DNA of 64,000 nt from positions 186,001 to 250,000 of the forward strand of contig CAUYUJ010016286.1 of assembly GCA_963575745.1 (NCBI GenBank). Reading direction: 5' to 3'. The notes beneath the pieces are model-generated. The model made no database searches, had not been told where the DNA came from, and saw only the letters and a list, made by a program, of their open reading frames with translations. Shown one piece after another: positions 9,650 to 21,355 of the stretch; position 1 is the first letter of the stretch, and each line of letters opens with the position of its first letter. The stretch is from Prorocentrum cordatum (taxonomy: Eukaryota > Sar > Dinophyceae > Prorocentrales > Prorocentraceae). Made by a program: the position numbers and the translations under genes.

Positions 9650-10740
9650 AGCCGCGGCCACGGCCAGGGCCACAGCCACGGCCACGGCCACGGCCACGGC
9701 CACGGGCACGACCACGACCACAGCCACGGCCACGACCACGCCACGGCCACGGTCACGGCCACGACCACGGCCACGGCCACGGCCACGGCCACGGCCACGA
9801 CCACGACCACGGCCACGGCCACGGCCACGCCACGACCACGACCACGGCCACGGCCACGGCCACGGCCACGGCCACGGCCACGGCCACGGCCACGACCACG
9901 ACCACGACCACGACCACGGCCACGGCCACGGTCACGGCCACGGCCACGACCACGACCACGGCCACGGCCACGGCCACGACCACGGCCACGGCCACGACCA
10001 CGGAAACAGCCACGGCACGGCGACGGCCACGGCCACGGCCACGGCCACGGCCACGGCCACGGCCACGGCCACGGCCACGGCCACGGCCACGGCCACGGCC
10101 ACGGCCACGGCCACGGCCACAGCCACGGCCACGGCCACGGCCACGGCCAGAGCCAGGGCCAGGGCCAGGGCCAGGGCCACGGCCAGGGCCAGGGCCAGGG
10201 CCAGGGCCAGGGCCAGGGCCAGGGCCAGGGCCAGGGCCAGGGCCAGGGCCAGGGCCAGGGCCACGGCCACGGCCACGGCCACGGCCAGGGCCAGGGCCAG
10301 GGCCAGGGCCAGGGCCAGGACCACGGCCACGGCCACGGCCACGGCCACGGCCACGGCCACGGCCACGGCCACGGCCACGGCCACGGCCACGGCCACGGCC
10401 AGGGCCAGGGCCACAGCCACGGCCAGGGCCAAGGCTAGGGCCAGGGCCAGGGCCAGCGCCACGGCCAGGGCCAGGGCCACGGCCACGGCCACGGCCAGGG
10501 CCACGGCCACGGCCAGGGCCAGGGCCAGGGCCAAGGCCAAGACGGCCAGGGCCAGGGCCAGGGCCACGGCCACGGCCAGGGAGGGCCAGGACCAGGACCA
10601 CGACCAGGGCCAGAGCCAGGGCCACGCCACGGCCACAGTCAGAGCCACGGCCACGGCCACACCACGGCCACGGCCACGGGCACCACGGCCACAGCCACGG
10701 CCACAAACCCGGCCACGGCCACGACCATTCGCACAGACAC
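9650..10740 (+). repeat. CCACGG / CCAGGG hexamer array
   Basis: About 1.1 kb of almost pure 6-bp units. CCACGG blocks alternate with CCAGGG blocks (CCAGGG-rich at 10,150-10,260, 10,285-10,320 and 10,440-10,560). The shared 6-bp register keeps a His-Gly/Gln-Gly frame open on plus and a Val-Ala frame on minus; neither looks like a gene. Confidence 0.95.
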
Positions 10741-11680
10741 GACCATTAAAACAGACACGACCACAACCATAGCCACGGCCACGCCCACGGTCACGGCCAT
10801 GGCGAAAAGGCTACGGCGAATGGACCGCGGCTAGCACGGCCGCGGCAAAGCCCGGTCACGGCCATGGCGAAAACGCTACGGCGAATGTCACGGTCACCGC
10901 GGCAAGCAGGCACAGCTTCACAGCTACCATGCCAACCACAGTGTCATGGCCACGGTCACCATGGCCACGGCCATCACAGCCACGGCCACAGCCACGGCCA
11001 CGGCCACGAGCCCGGCCATGGCCACGGCCACGGCAAGGGCCACGGCCAGAGCCAGAAGGCGACCATGCCACGTCTAGTCACAGCCATTGCCACGGCCACG
11101 CCGACGGTCATGGCCACCGCAACGGCCACGAGCACGAAGACAGCCAGAGCCAACGACGGCCACGACGGCCAGCCACGGCGTCACGGCCACGGCCACAGCC
11201 ACAACCAGGACCACGGCCACGACAAAGACTATTAGCACAGACATGACTATAACCACAGCCACGGCCACGCCCACAGCCATGGCCGAGGCGCTACAGCAGA
11301 GCCACGGTCACAAAGCCAACCACGCCAGTGCCATGGCCACGGCCAGAATTGCCACGGCCACCACAGCCACGGCCACGGCCACGGCCAAGGGTCCGGCCAC
11401 GGCCAGGACGGCCACGGCCACGGCTGTGGCCATGGCCACGGTCACGGCAAAAGACACGTTCACAGCCACAGATCCACCATGCCACGCCGCCACGGCCAGG
11501 GCGACAGCCAGGGCGACGACCCTAACACGACGACGACCATAACTACAGCAACGACCAGAACCAGAGCGTCACAGCCACAGACACGGCCACGAACCACGAT
11601 GAGGACTACCACGACCAGCCGGCCGCCACGGCCAGCACATGGCTACAGCCACCACTGGCAATCATCACGGCGATGAAAAT
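10741..11680 (+). repeat. Degenerate continuation of the CCACGG array
   Basis: The same hexamer with many substitutions (GCCACG, ACGACC, CAGCCA), including a local duplication around 10,800-10,880 (GGCCATGGCGAAAA...CTACGGCGAAT). Divergence increases outward from the pure core. Confidence 0.8.
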
Positions 11681-11784
11681 CCCGGCCATGTTAGGATCTG
11701 TCGCGTACTGGCTGCCGTGGTGCGAAGCCACAATGATCATCACGGCCACGGCCAGGGCTACTATGCCGAGGCAGTCAGTTTGGG

Positions 11785-13897
11785 GCTCTTTTCTCGCGCA
11801 GCGCTGCTGGAAACATGTACGGAGCTTCATCAAGAACACATGGGAAAAGCTTTCTCAAGCGTGAAGAAACAGCTCGAAAATACGTTTTTTTCCCCGTTTT
11901 CATCCAACGTCGGTTTCCGAGATAGTAACATCTGCGGGCCAGAGAATTGACTGGCAGACACACGTGCGGAATATATGTTTCCTTCTGATTTCTGTACAGC
12001 ACTTATCAAAAGGACTCGAAGAATACGAATAGTTTTTCTGACCTAGCTCGAGTAGGAGACCCAGTTCGAACCTCTGTCAGGTCGACCAACTAGCTTCACC
12101 CCGCGCCGGAATTTCTCTAGATTATAACTCGCAGAGCTTCCCTTAGCAAGTTATTGCTGGAAGCTTAAGAGTAATTCCGGGGCGCTGGAGAGCTAGTTGG
12201 CAAGATAAATCTCGACAGACCTTTTGGTGACTTTTGGTCGGTTGAAAATCTTGTTCTCGGAATTCAACAATTCGTTTGAGCACTAGTATTTTTTCCCATG
12301 ATATTCGATCTTATTCCTGCTCGCCATCTTGATCTCAGCTCGACCGGGTACCATTTACTGCCAAAAAGCAGGCAGGCGGGATCGGCCGTTTCAAGTCCTC
12401 TTGATAGGCGCTCTCGGTATATTGGACTTAACTTGAGATACAGGACAGCTACAGAGCTGATAAGCACACATTATCGATGCAGAATGATCAGGAGCGCTTG
12501 CCTGTTGCATCCAGAGGTCTCAACTCGGTTTGCTAGCCGAGCTAGGTCCTCAAAGCTATTCGTATTATTCGAGTCATCTTGACAGGCGTTCTCGGTTTTC
12601 TGTACTTAACTCGAGCTATACGACAGCTACAGAGCTGATACTTGCAGAAATCGATTCGGAATCATTAGTCGCGTTCGTTTGTTGAATACAGAGATCTGAA
12701 CTCGGTCGGCTGCCCGATCTAGAATCGCGAAACCATTCGTATTCTTCGAGTCATATTGAGAGGTGCTGTCGGTTTGTACTTAACTCGGGCTGTAGGGGAG
12801 CTATTTGGTAGCCACAGGAATCGATTGAGAGACATCAGGCGCGTCCGCCTGTCGAATCCAGAGCTCGAAACTGGGTCTGCTGCCCGAAGTAGATCCGCGA
12901 AACTATTCGTATTGTTCGAGTCATCCTGAGAGCTGTCGGTTTTCTGCACTTGCCTCGGGCTGTAGGGGGGCTGCAGGGCTGGTAATCACAGGAATCCATT
13001 CGGAGACATCAGGCGCGTCCGCCTGTGGAATCGAGAGCTCTGAACTCGGTCGGATACGAGCTAGGGTTGCCAAACTATGCGTACTGTTCGAGTCATCTTG
13101 AGAGGTGATGTCGATTTACGCACGCAACTCGGGCTGCACGAGAGCTACAGAGCTCGCACAGAAGACAATTCAAAGCATCGGGGGCGTTCCGTGGGCTGAA
13201 ACATTCGACATTATATATTGTCAGGAAGCTCTACGAGTCCCCCGGCGGTAAGGAAGGTTGACGGTTTACCGCTACCGCCGGCGCCCAGTTGATGCCGAAG
13301 AGCTCTACGAGGTACTGGCAGCAGTAGTGAACCCTTGTAGAGCTCCTTGCACGGGTGAGAATGCTCAACATTAAGAGAGGGCTTCTGGAACCATTTCTCG
13401 GAAAGGAGAAAACATGATGTTTTTCATGTCGACAAGAAGTTGGTTCCGCCAAGTGCTTTGATAGTAGAAGTGCACCTAGAGAGCACATAGCAAGACTCAG
13501 ACGCCCTGATAGTCGTCCACGGCTGCGAAAACCTGCGTTCTCAACATGAATGGTGAAATATCTTTCAAATATTTGGAAAGCCAGTCTTGTCGGTCGTTCA
13601 ACTAGCTCCACCACGCCCCGGAATTCCTCTAGCTCATCGACAACGAAGAGCTCCACGAGATACCAGCTCCACCCCGCGACGGAATTCCTCTAGCTCATCG
13701 ATAACAACTGGGCGCCGGCGGTAAACCGTCAACCTTTCTTGCCGCCGGGGGACTCGTAGAGCTTCCTGACAATATATAATATCGAAAAAAATTGCAGAGA
13801 ACGAATAGTTTTTCAGCCCAAGCGATCTCAGACCTCTCGATGCAACAGCCGAACGCCCCCGATGCTTTCGAGATCGTCTTCTGCACGAGCTCTGTAG
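11785..13897. repeat. Satellite block 1 (mostly reverse orientation)
   Basis: Diverged copies of the ~177-bp monomer (core GACTCGAACAATACGAATAG ... GAGTTAAGTACAGAAAACCG) in reverse orientation to about 13,290. A filler module follows (CACATGG..AAAGCTT..AACGTCGGTTCC, also near 22.6 and 26.05 kb), then a forward unit with its hairpin at about 13,710-13,755. No genes. The left border with the hexamer array is near 11,785. Confidence 0.85.
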
Positions 13898-13909
13898 CTC
13901 TCCAACAGC
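13898..13909. repeat. Left 12-bp target-site duplication CTCTCCAACAGC
   Basis: It lies exactly at the left end of the 7.77-kb insertion and is identical to 21,678-21,689. Both carry the A variant of the satellite consensus CTCTCCTACAGC, as expected for duplication of one local site. Confidence 0.85.
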
Positions 13910-13916
13910 ATAAGGG

Positions 13917-14280
13917 GTGGAACCTGGGCCCGGGAGCGCCGGGCGCGCCGGGAGCGCCGGGAACGCCAGGAGCCCCGGGAACGCCGGGAGGCCGGCCGGG
14001 AACGCCGGGAGCGCCGGCCGGGAACGCCGGCCGGGAACGCCGGGAACGCCGGGAACGTCGGGGACGCCGGGAACGCCGGGCACGCCAGGAACACCGGGCA
14101 CGCCGGGAACGCCGGGCACGCCGCGGGAACGCCGGGCACGCCGGGAACCCCGGGAACGCCGGGAACGCCGAGCACGCCGGGAACGCCGGACACGCCGGGA
14201 ACGCCGGGCACGCCGGGAACGCCAGGCACGCCGGGCAGGCCGGGCAGGTTGGGCACGCCCGGCGGCCGGGTCGGAGTGGC
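13917..14280 (+). repeat. GGGAACGCC minisatellite (left copy)
   Basis: About 35 tandem 9-bp units (GGGAACGCC, GGGCACGCC, GGGAGCGCC). One frame reads a collagen-like Gly-x-Pro pattern, but only because the unit is 9 bp. Confidence 0.9.
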
Positions 14281-14319
14281 AGCGAAAGGCGGAGCGGTCG
14301 GCGGGGGAGGATGGGGGTG

Positions 14320-14410
14320 GGGGGAGGAGGAGGAGGAGGAGGAGGAGGAGGAGGAGGAGGAGGAGGAGGAAGAGGAGGAGGAGGAGGACGACGAAGAGGA
14401 GGAGGAGGAT

Positions 14411-14445
<35 letters not shown>

Positions 14446-14450
14446 AGGCT
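14320..14450 (+). repeat. GAG/GGA triplet tract (left copy)
   Basis: A purine-only strand, GAG then GACGAG units; triplex-prone. The same pair of repeats recurs at 21.0-21.7 kb. Confidence 0.9.
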
Positions 14451-14460
14451 GCTGCACGAC

Positions 14461-14920
14461 GTGATTTTTCATTCAATCGCTTCGCTCACTCCGCCGGCCC
14501 ATATTGCGGCATCGCTGGCACTTGGTTGCGTGGACGGGGCATTTGGGAGGCCTCCTGGGGCCGCTTGGGGGCCTCGTGGGGGCTCGTGGGGGCCTCCTGA
14601 GGGCTTCTTGGGAGCTTCTTGGGGCCTTTTGGGGTCTCTTGGGGCCTCTTGGGAGCCTTTCGGGAGCCTCTCGGATGCTCCTGGGGGGCTCTCGTACGGG
14701 TCTCCCGTTTGGACCCCCTCTTGGAGCCGTCTTGGGCGCGTCGCTGGCAAGCCAAGCACGCCGTTCCAGACTGCCCGCGCGAGGAGACTGTTGCGACGAC
14801 CCGCTTCCCACAACATCCGCAGTTGAAGTGCGAATACAGCTCGCAGGATAGAGCGTCCGTGGACACACCTGCTGAGATGTCAGGGTCCTTCGAGGGCGAG
14901 GCAAACCCCCTCACAGTGAA
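14461..14920 (+). other. Degenerate GGGGCCTC-rich spacer
   Basis: Repeats of GGGGGCCTCGTGGG / CTTCTTGGGAGC at irregular 10-25 bp spacing. All frames are low-complexity (LLGASWGLLG type). No gene supported. Confidence 0.6.
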
Positions 14921-14924
14921 CCCC

Positions 14925-15110
14925 GAGGAGGGGGAGGAGGAGGACGAGGAGGAGGAGGAGGAGGAAAGGACCGAGGGAAAGAGTAAGGAACAGGAGGAGG
15001 AGGAGGACGGAAGGAGGAGGGGGAGGAGGGGGAGGAGGAGGAGGAGAGCAGTTTTGGAGGGGAGGGCGAGGAGGAGGAGGAGGGTACGGGTTTTGTCGTG
15101 TCGAGTTCCT
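14925..15110 (+). repeat. GGA/GAG purine tract
   Basis: Irregular GAGGAGGAGG units upstream of the AT-hook gene. It may lie in its promoter region, but no other signal is seen. Confidence 0.8.
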
Positions 15111-15295
15111 TCTCCACCCTCTCGTTTTATGTCAATTAAACCTCTTCCTCCCCCCTACCCTCCCCCATCCGTCTAGCATAGACTGAAATGGTTTTGGAAC
15201 CATTTGGACCTTGTAATCCTCCTTCCTCGTTTTATGTATGCAGCTTTCGGGCTCAATTCGCCCTTGGGTTAGATATTGCAGCAGCGTCCGTCAGC

Positions 15296-16075
15296 ATGCC
15301 GCGCGAAAAGTCCATTTGCAACATCTGTGGCAAAAAAAGCCCAGATCGGCGCCTGCAGCTGCCTGGGCGCGCTGAGGCGGCCGCCGCCCGGAGGAAGCCC
15401 GGGCGCCCCAAAAAGACTCCCGCGCCAGCGCCAGCACCAGAGGCGGCCGCCCAGCCCGCACCCCACCCGGCTGCCCCAGCAGCGCGCGCAGACCCGCCAC
15501 CGCTGGCGCCGAAGCGTGCATCTGCACCTGCGCCTCATGCGAAGCCGCCGCCTGCGGCGGCGGTGGCGGCGGCCAGGCCCGCGGCGAAACCAGCAACGCC
15601 CGCGCCTCAGGCGAAGCCGCCGCCTGCCCCAGCACCACCCGCGCTCCAGGCGAGGCCGCCGCCTTCGGCGGCGGCGGCAGCGGCAGCGGCGCCAAGGCCC
15701 GCGGCGAAGCCCAAGCCCGCGGGACCGCCAGCGGCCCGCGCCCCAAAAACCCGCGGGCCCAGCAGCAGCTCAAGCTCCAGCTCGAGCAGCTCGAGTAGCA
15801 GCTCGAGCAGCGCCGCGGGGCCAGCGCCCGCGGCGCCTTCGCCAGCGCCACTGGCGCAGCCAGCGGCGGCGGCGGCGGAGGCGCCGGCGGCGCCAGCGGC
15901 GGCGGCGACGGGAAGCACCGGCGAGGCGGCTGCCGCGATGCTCTCAGCAGCCCTGGCGGTGGACAACGGCCCCGCCCTCCGCCACCAGCAGGAGCGCCTC
16001 GAGGCTGCCCTGCGGGAGGGGCCGCCTCTCGGGGCGGCAAACGGGGACGCCAGGACCTACCACTCTGCCTACTAG
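15296..16075 (+). CDS. AT-hook, Ala/Pro-rich protein, first exon
   Basis: The frame from ATG 15,296 begins MPREKSICNICGKKSPDRR, a compact basic start with a CxxC pair. It continues with an AT-hook-like RRKPGRPKKTP (about residues 31-41), a long Ala/Pro/Lys-rich disordered region, a serine run (~residues 160-180) and an end (ALRHQQERLEAALREG) that looks like the start of a coiled coil. The frame stops at 16,073. The coiled coil appears to continue in the exon at 16.3 kb, so an intron probably starts before the stop, but I cannot fix the donor. The upstream in-frame ATG at 15,188 is possible; I prefer 15,296 because protein-like composition starts there. A nuclear DNA-binding role is inferred from the AT-hook only. 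It is the only convincing gene in the 7.77-kb insertion. Confidence 0.55.
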   Translation: MPREKSICNICGKKSPDRRLQLPGRAEAAAARRKPGRPKKTPAPAPAPEAAAQPAPHPAAPAARADPPPLAPKRASAPAPHAKPPPAAAVAAARPAAKPATPAPQAKPPPAPAPPALQARPPPSAAAAAAAAPRPAAKPKPAGPPAARAPKTRGPSSSSSSSSSSSSSSSSSAAGPAPAAPSPAPLAQPAAAAAEAPAAPAAAATGSTGEAAAAMLSAALAVDNGPALRHQQERLEAALREGPPLGAANGDARTYHSAY

Positions 16076-16294
16076 CAGTTGTGGAACGCAGCTCTGAGAG
16101 GCATAGCGGGGGAATGAAAGTGACACGAAACGAGAGTAGTTGCTACGCGGACTCCCAGCGCGCACAGCAGCGCTTTCTTCGACGCTAGCAGGTCCGCCTG
16201 CTGGCGGCGGAGCAATGTTCGCGCTACTGTGAACGATGCGGCGCCCGCGGTGTCCGCGGCGAACTGCTCTTTTTCCGGCCCCCTTCCTGCAGGC

Positions 16295-16441
16295 AGCAAG
16301 AGGCTGGCTGAGCTGGAGCTGAACGGGGAAAAGGCGAGGCACAAGACGGCGCTCTTTGTGAAGGAGGAGGAGCTCCGCAGGGAGCGCGAGAAGACGGAGG
16401 CTGCCCAGGCTGCCCTGCGGCAGGCAGAGGAGCGCGGGTCG
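16295..16441 (+). CDS. AT-hook protein, second exon (coiled coil)
   Basis: Preceded by a good 3' splice site (CCCCCTTCCTGCAG ending 16,294). It encodes KRLAELELNGEKARHKTAL then KEEELRREREKTEAAQAAL, a clear heptad-type coiled coil. The end is uncertain; sequence quality drops after the EERG near 16,435. Confidence 0.5.
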
Positions 16442-16511
16442 CGCGAACACACATTCCACCCCGCGGGCATGCAAATTAGTGAGAATATGTTTCGCCCCCC
16501 CTCTCCCCAGA

Positions 16512-16741
16512 ACAAGCTCAACCACGACATCGGCTACCAGAAGGGGCTGCTGCAGGCGGAGCGGGACCAGGCCGCCCGCGCGAAGGCAGCTGCCGCGGCG
16601 CGCAGGGAGGCCGAGCAGAAGGCCAAGACCGCGGGCCAGAACCACGGCCAGGGAGGCGCAAGCCCGGGCAAGGGCACGGACCCAGACGGGGGCCAGAGGG
16701 GCAAGGGCCCTGGCAAGGGCAACGGGCAGGCGGCTGCCTAG
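16512..16741 (+). CDS. AT-hook protein, third exon and stop
   Basis: Preceded by CCCCCCCTCTCCCCAG (acceptor ending ~16,510) with ATGCAAATTAGTGAG upstream as a branch-point-like stretch. It reads NKLNHDIGYQKGLLQAERDQ, an Ala/Arg/Glu helix, then a Gly/Lys/Gln-rich tail and TAG at 16,739. The same frame is open across exons 2 and 3. Exon limits are inferred by eye. Confidence 0.45.
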
Positions 16742-16798
16742 AAGAGGTCCGTCTGTGGTAACAATCGCTCGTCCCTCGCTTTCGCTCTCCGCCGCCTC

Positions 16799-17480
16799 AG
16801 TTCTCAGTGGTTCTCAGTCCACCTAGTGGCTGGGTTCTGCAGGGTTCTCTTGGGTCCCCTCTTTTGTCGGTGTGTTTAAAAGGGGGGAATGCTTTCGAAT
16901 TTGGAAATTATGTTTTCGGATAATCTGTTTGATTAGTTTGGGGTTCTCCTGGGGGTTCTCTGCGGTTCTCAGTCCACCTAGTGGCTGGGCTCTGCAGGGT
17001 TCTCTTGGGGTCCCTCTTTTGTCGGTGTGTCAAAAGAGGGAATGCTGTCGTTTCTAAAATTATGTTTTCGTTCAATATTGTTGTTTATTTCTGGGTTCTC
17101 CGGGGGGTTGTCTGTGGTTCTCAGTCCACCTGGTGGCTGGGTTCTGCAGGGTTCTCTTGGGGTCCCTCTTTTGTCGGTGTGTCAAAAGGGGGGAATGCTG
17201 TCGAATTGGAAAAAAAATGTTCACGGGGGGTTCTCTGTGGTTCTCAGTCCACCTAGTGGCTGGGTTCTGCAGGGTTCTCTTCGGGCCCCTCTTTTGTCGG
17301 TGCGTCAAAAGGGGGAAATGCTCTCGACTTTAGAAATTACGTCTTCGTTCTATAGTTTGTTTATTTCTGGGTTCTCGTGGGGGTTTTCTGTGGTTCTCAG
17401 TCCACCTAGTGGCTGGTTTCTGCAGGGTTCTCTTGGGGTTCCTCTTTTGTCGGTGTGTCAAAAGGGCGGCATTGAAAGCT
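16799..17480 (+). repeat. 120-170-bp tandem repeat, five copies
   Basis: Copies start near 16,799, 16,966, 17,115, 17,237 and 17,390. The conserved half is GGTTCTCAGTCCACCTAGTG ... TTGTCGGTGTGTCAAAAGGG; the other half is AT-rich and varies in length. No coding signal. Confidence 0.85.
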
Positions 17481-17699
17481 GGCTGCACTGTGTCAAAAAG
17501 AGAAGTTCGTTGTATTTTCCGCAATGTTTTTACCGCCGCCCCGAGAGAGCTTCTTGAGACCCCTAAAGAGGGGGGGGGATTATGTGTATGTTTTACTATG
17601 TTTGGGCTGGGCCGGGCGGTTCCAAACGGGCCTCGTGGGCCACAGGACGCAATTCATTGTTTTCAGCGTGCTTCGTTTAATCACACGTTCAAACAATTT

Positions 17700-18790
17700 T
17701 CGGGTAATTCACTGTCGCCTTTGCTCCCTCTGTCCCCTTTTGTCCCCTTTGCTCCCTTTGTCCCCTTTGTTCCCTTTTGTCCCCTTTGCTCCCTTTGTCC
17801 CCTTTCGTCCCCTTTGCTCCCTCTGTCCCCGTTGTCACCTTTTGCCCCCTTTGCTTCCTCTGTCCCATCTATCTTCTTTTGTCCCCTTTTGTCCCCTTTG
17901 CCCCCTCTGGCCCCTTGATTTTTTTCCGCTCTGCCCCCCTCTGTCCATTGTTATTCCCTTTTGTCCCTCTTTTGTTCCCTCTGCCCCCGTTGTCCCCTTT
18001 TGCCCCCATTGCTTCCTCTGTCCCATCTATCTTCTTTTGTCCCCTTTTGTCCCCTTTGCCCCCTTTCTGGCCCCTTTGTTTTTTTTTTTCCGCGTTGCTC
18101 CCCTCTGTCAATTTTTATTCCCTTTTGTCCCCCTTTTGTTCCCTTTGCACCCTCTGTTCCCTTTGTCCCCTTTTGTTCCCCTTTTGTCCCCCTTGCCCCC
18201 TCTGCCCCCTTTGCCTCCTTTTGCCCCCACTTGTCCCCATTGCTCCCTCTGTCCTGTTTGTCCCCTTTTGTCCCCTTGTGTCCCCTTTGCTCCCTCTGTC
18301 CACTTTGCCCCCTTTTGTCCCCTTTTGCCCCCCTTGCTCCCTCTGTCCCTTTTGTCCCCTTTTGTCCCCTTTGCTTCCTCTGTCCCCCTTGTCCTCGTTT
18401 GTCCCCGGTGCTCCCTCTGTCCCCTTTATCTCATGTTGTCCCCTTTTGTCCCCTTTGCTCATTCTGTCCCCTGTGTCCCCTTTTGTCCCCTTTGCTCCTC
18501 TTCGCTCACTCTGTCCCCTTTGTCCCCTTTTCTTCCTCTTTTGTCCCCTTTGCTCCCTCCGTCCCCTTTGTCCCTGTTTGTCCCCCTTTTTGTCCCCTCG
18601 TCTCCCTCTGCCCCCTTTTGTATCATTTTGTCCCCTTTTGTCCCCTTTGCTCCCTCTGTCCCCTTTGTCCCCTTTTGTGCCCTTTGCTCCCTCTGTCCCC
18701 TCTGCCCCCTTTTGTCCCCTTTGCTCCCTCTGTCCCCTTCATCTCCTTTTATCACAGTTTGTCCCCTTTGCTCCTTCTGCCCCCCGTGCG
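17700..18790 (+). repeat. TTTGTCCCC-type minisatellite
   Basis: About 1.1 kb built from TTTGTCCCC, TTTGCTCCC and TCTGTCCCC units in a loose ~36-bp period. The minus strand carries dense GGGG runs, so it is a strong candidate for G-quadruplex formation. Reading frames are low-complexity. Confidence 0.9.
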
Positions 18791-18929
18791 CATTGGTACC
18801 GAAAACGCAACAAAACGCCCTCAGGAGGCCCAAGAGGCCTTCTGAAGACGCACGCGCCACGACTCAGGATCTCACTACCTATCCCACTACGTATCAATCT
18901 CACTATCCATCCGACTCTGGGTCCCGCTA

Positions 18930-19970
18930 TCCCACCACGACACCACGACGCCGCGAGACCGCGTCACCACGACAGCACGACACCACATCACGACACCACG
19001 ACACCACGACAGCGCGACACCACGACACCACCCTACGACACCACGACAACACAACACGACACCACGACATCACACCAAGACACCACGCCACCACGACACA
19101 ACGACACGGCGACACCGCGGCACCACGATGCCACCACACCACACCACGACACCACGACTCAACACCACGATATCATGGCACCACACCACGACACCGCGAC
19201 ACCAAGACACCACACTACGACACCACACCACGACATCACGACACCGCTACGCCGCGTCACCACGACACCACGACGCCACGACACCACGACACCACGTCAC
19301 CACGACACCGCGAGACCACACCACGACACCACGACACGACGCCACCACGACGCCACGACACCACACGACGACGCCACGACACCACGACACCACGACACCG
19401 CAACACCGCGTCACCACGACACCACACCACGACACCACGAGACCTCGGCACCACACCACGACACCACGACACCACACCACGACACCACGACACCACGTCA
19501 CCACGACGCCACGTCACCACGACACCACGACACCACACCACGACACCATGACACCACACCACGACACCACGACACCACGACACCGCGAGACCGCGAGACC
19601 GGGTCACCACGACAGCACGACGCCACACCACGACACCACGACACCACACATCGCGACACCGCGACACCACATCACGACACCACGCCACCACGACACCACG
19701 ACACCGCGACACCGCGTCACCACGACCCCACGACACCCAACCACGACACCACGAGACCACGACGCCACGACAACACGACACCACGACACCGCGACACCAC
19801 GACACCGCGCCACCACGGCAATACGACACGACACCACGGCATCACGACACCACGACACCACGACACCGCGACACCGCGTCACCACGACACCACGACACCA
19901 CACAACGACACCACGGCACCACGAGATCACGACGCCACGACACCACGACACCACGGCGCGACAATCCCAG
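18930..19970 (+). repeat. CACGACACCA minisatellite
   Basis: About 1 kb of ACACCACGAC/ACCACGACACC units, 8-11 bp long, with CGCGACACC variants. It translates as HHDTTTPRHHD in all plus frames; not a gene. Confidence 0.9.
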
Positions 19971-19974
19971 CCAT

Positions 19975-21010
19975 CGCGTAACAGCCCGGGGGGAGCCAAG
20001 AGTCCGTCCGCGGCCTCCCGAGAGGAGGGTTCATTCCTCTCGCCGGCCCACGCAGCTTCGCCTCGCCCGCGCGCACGAACGCGAAACCGAAACCGATTTC
20101 CCGGCGGGGGGCTTTCCGTTTTACTGCGATCTCGCCCCCCCCCCCCCCGCCCCACCTCCGATATTAGTCATAGAGACGGAGGTCGACGAGGATGAAGAGG
20201 GGGCGGGAAAAAGGATACGTGGACGGGGAGGAGGGAGGAGAAACACGACGAAGCACATAACATGCATAATAGGTTGCGATTAGGGAGGACGGGGCAATGG
20301 ATCATGATAATGCGTCTCGAATGTCCCAAACATGTAAAGACTTTTCGTGCGCACCTTCTTGCGCGAAGGATTCGGCGAGGGCCTCTCCAGTGAAATCGGG
20401 CTGACAACGTTGCCAAGCCAGACACATAGTGAGGACTTCTGCAGCGAACCATGGCCCTAATCAAGCACACCCACGCGAATTGTGAGGACGTCCCAAAAGA
20501 AACCAGGCCCGAATCAGGCAAAACCAACCAATTTGTAAGGAGCCCCCCCAACGAAACCAGGGGTCCTCAGCGAAACCCGGCCCGAGAGGCCGCCATCGCT
20601 CAGACTCAGACTCTTGGGCAGGCTGCCCGCCAGGACCTCCCGGCAAAACCGAGAGTGCCCAGGAAGGCCCGGCAAGCCGGGGCGGCCGGGCAGGCCGGGG
20701 CGTCCAGGCAGGCCGGGAACCCAGACATCCGAAGCTTCGACAGCATTGGTGCGGCACGTCTTGCGCTTTTCGTCGGCCTCCTGACGCCGATACCAGGGCC
20801 CAGGACTGTCACAAAACGTCTCCGGACGAAAAAACGGCCCCTTGGGCAGTTCTCCCACACTCCGGGGGCCCACGCCTCGACCAAATTCTCGACCCTTCGC
20901 GTAACCCCACCAGCCCATCCAGACACGATGCCCAGACGAGTTCCCTTGATCAGCGAAGTGGGGGGAGCACACAGAGGAACAAATGGCAGGGGGAGCCATC
21001 ATGCCCCAAG
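19975..21010. other. Non-repetitive interior of the 7.77-kb insertion
   Basis: Unique sequence with a 15-base C run near 20,141. The left part is GC-rich, the middle (20.2-20.5 kb) of ordinary composition. The longest frames lack protein-like composition, and I recognise no transposase motif. Confidence 0.5.
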
Positions 21011-21019
21011 AGGGGACGA

Positions 21020-21355
21020 TGGAGGAGGACGCAGAGGAGGATGAGGAGGAGGAGGAGGAGGAGGACGACGAGGAGGAGGAGGAGGAGGAGGAGGAGGAAG
21101 GGAAAGTGCAGGAGGACGAGGAGGAGGAGGATGTGGGGGAGGGGGAGGATGGACGAGGGAGGGCGAGGAATGGGTGGATGATGAGGAGAAGGAGGAGGAA
21201 AAGGAGGAGGAGAAGGAGGAGGATGAGGAGGAGGAGGAGGAGGAGGAGGACGACGAGGAGGAGGAGGAAGAAAACAATAATAACAGGAGGAGGAGGAGGA
21301 GGAGGAGGAGGAGGAGGAGGAGAGGGAGGAGGAGGAGGAAAAGGAGGAGGAGGAG
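21020..21355 (+). repeat. GAG/GGA triplet tract (right copy)
   Basis: Purine-only units (GAGGAG, GGAGGA) with some GACGAC. Counterpart of the tract at 14.3 kb. Confidence 0.9.

Noticed and set aside
9296-10438. His-Gly repeat protein on plus strand
   Set aside because: Direct translation of the CCACGG hexamer; no start context, splice sites or non-repeat domain.
13770-13790. TATATAATG as a TATA-box promoter in each satellite unit
   Set aside because: Present in every unit but with no gene downstream, and dinoflagellates generally lack canonical TATA promoters; kept only as a repeat landmark.
13917-14600. Collagen-like Gly-x-Pro protein
   Set aside because: Created by the 9-bp GGGAACGCC unit; other frames are equally open.
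17524-19981. Large plus-strand frames reading CPLCSLCP and HHDTTTPRHHD
   Set aside because: Translation of minisatellites in all frames.
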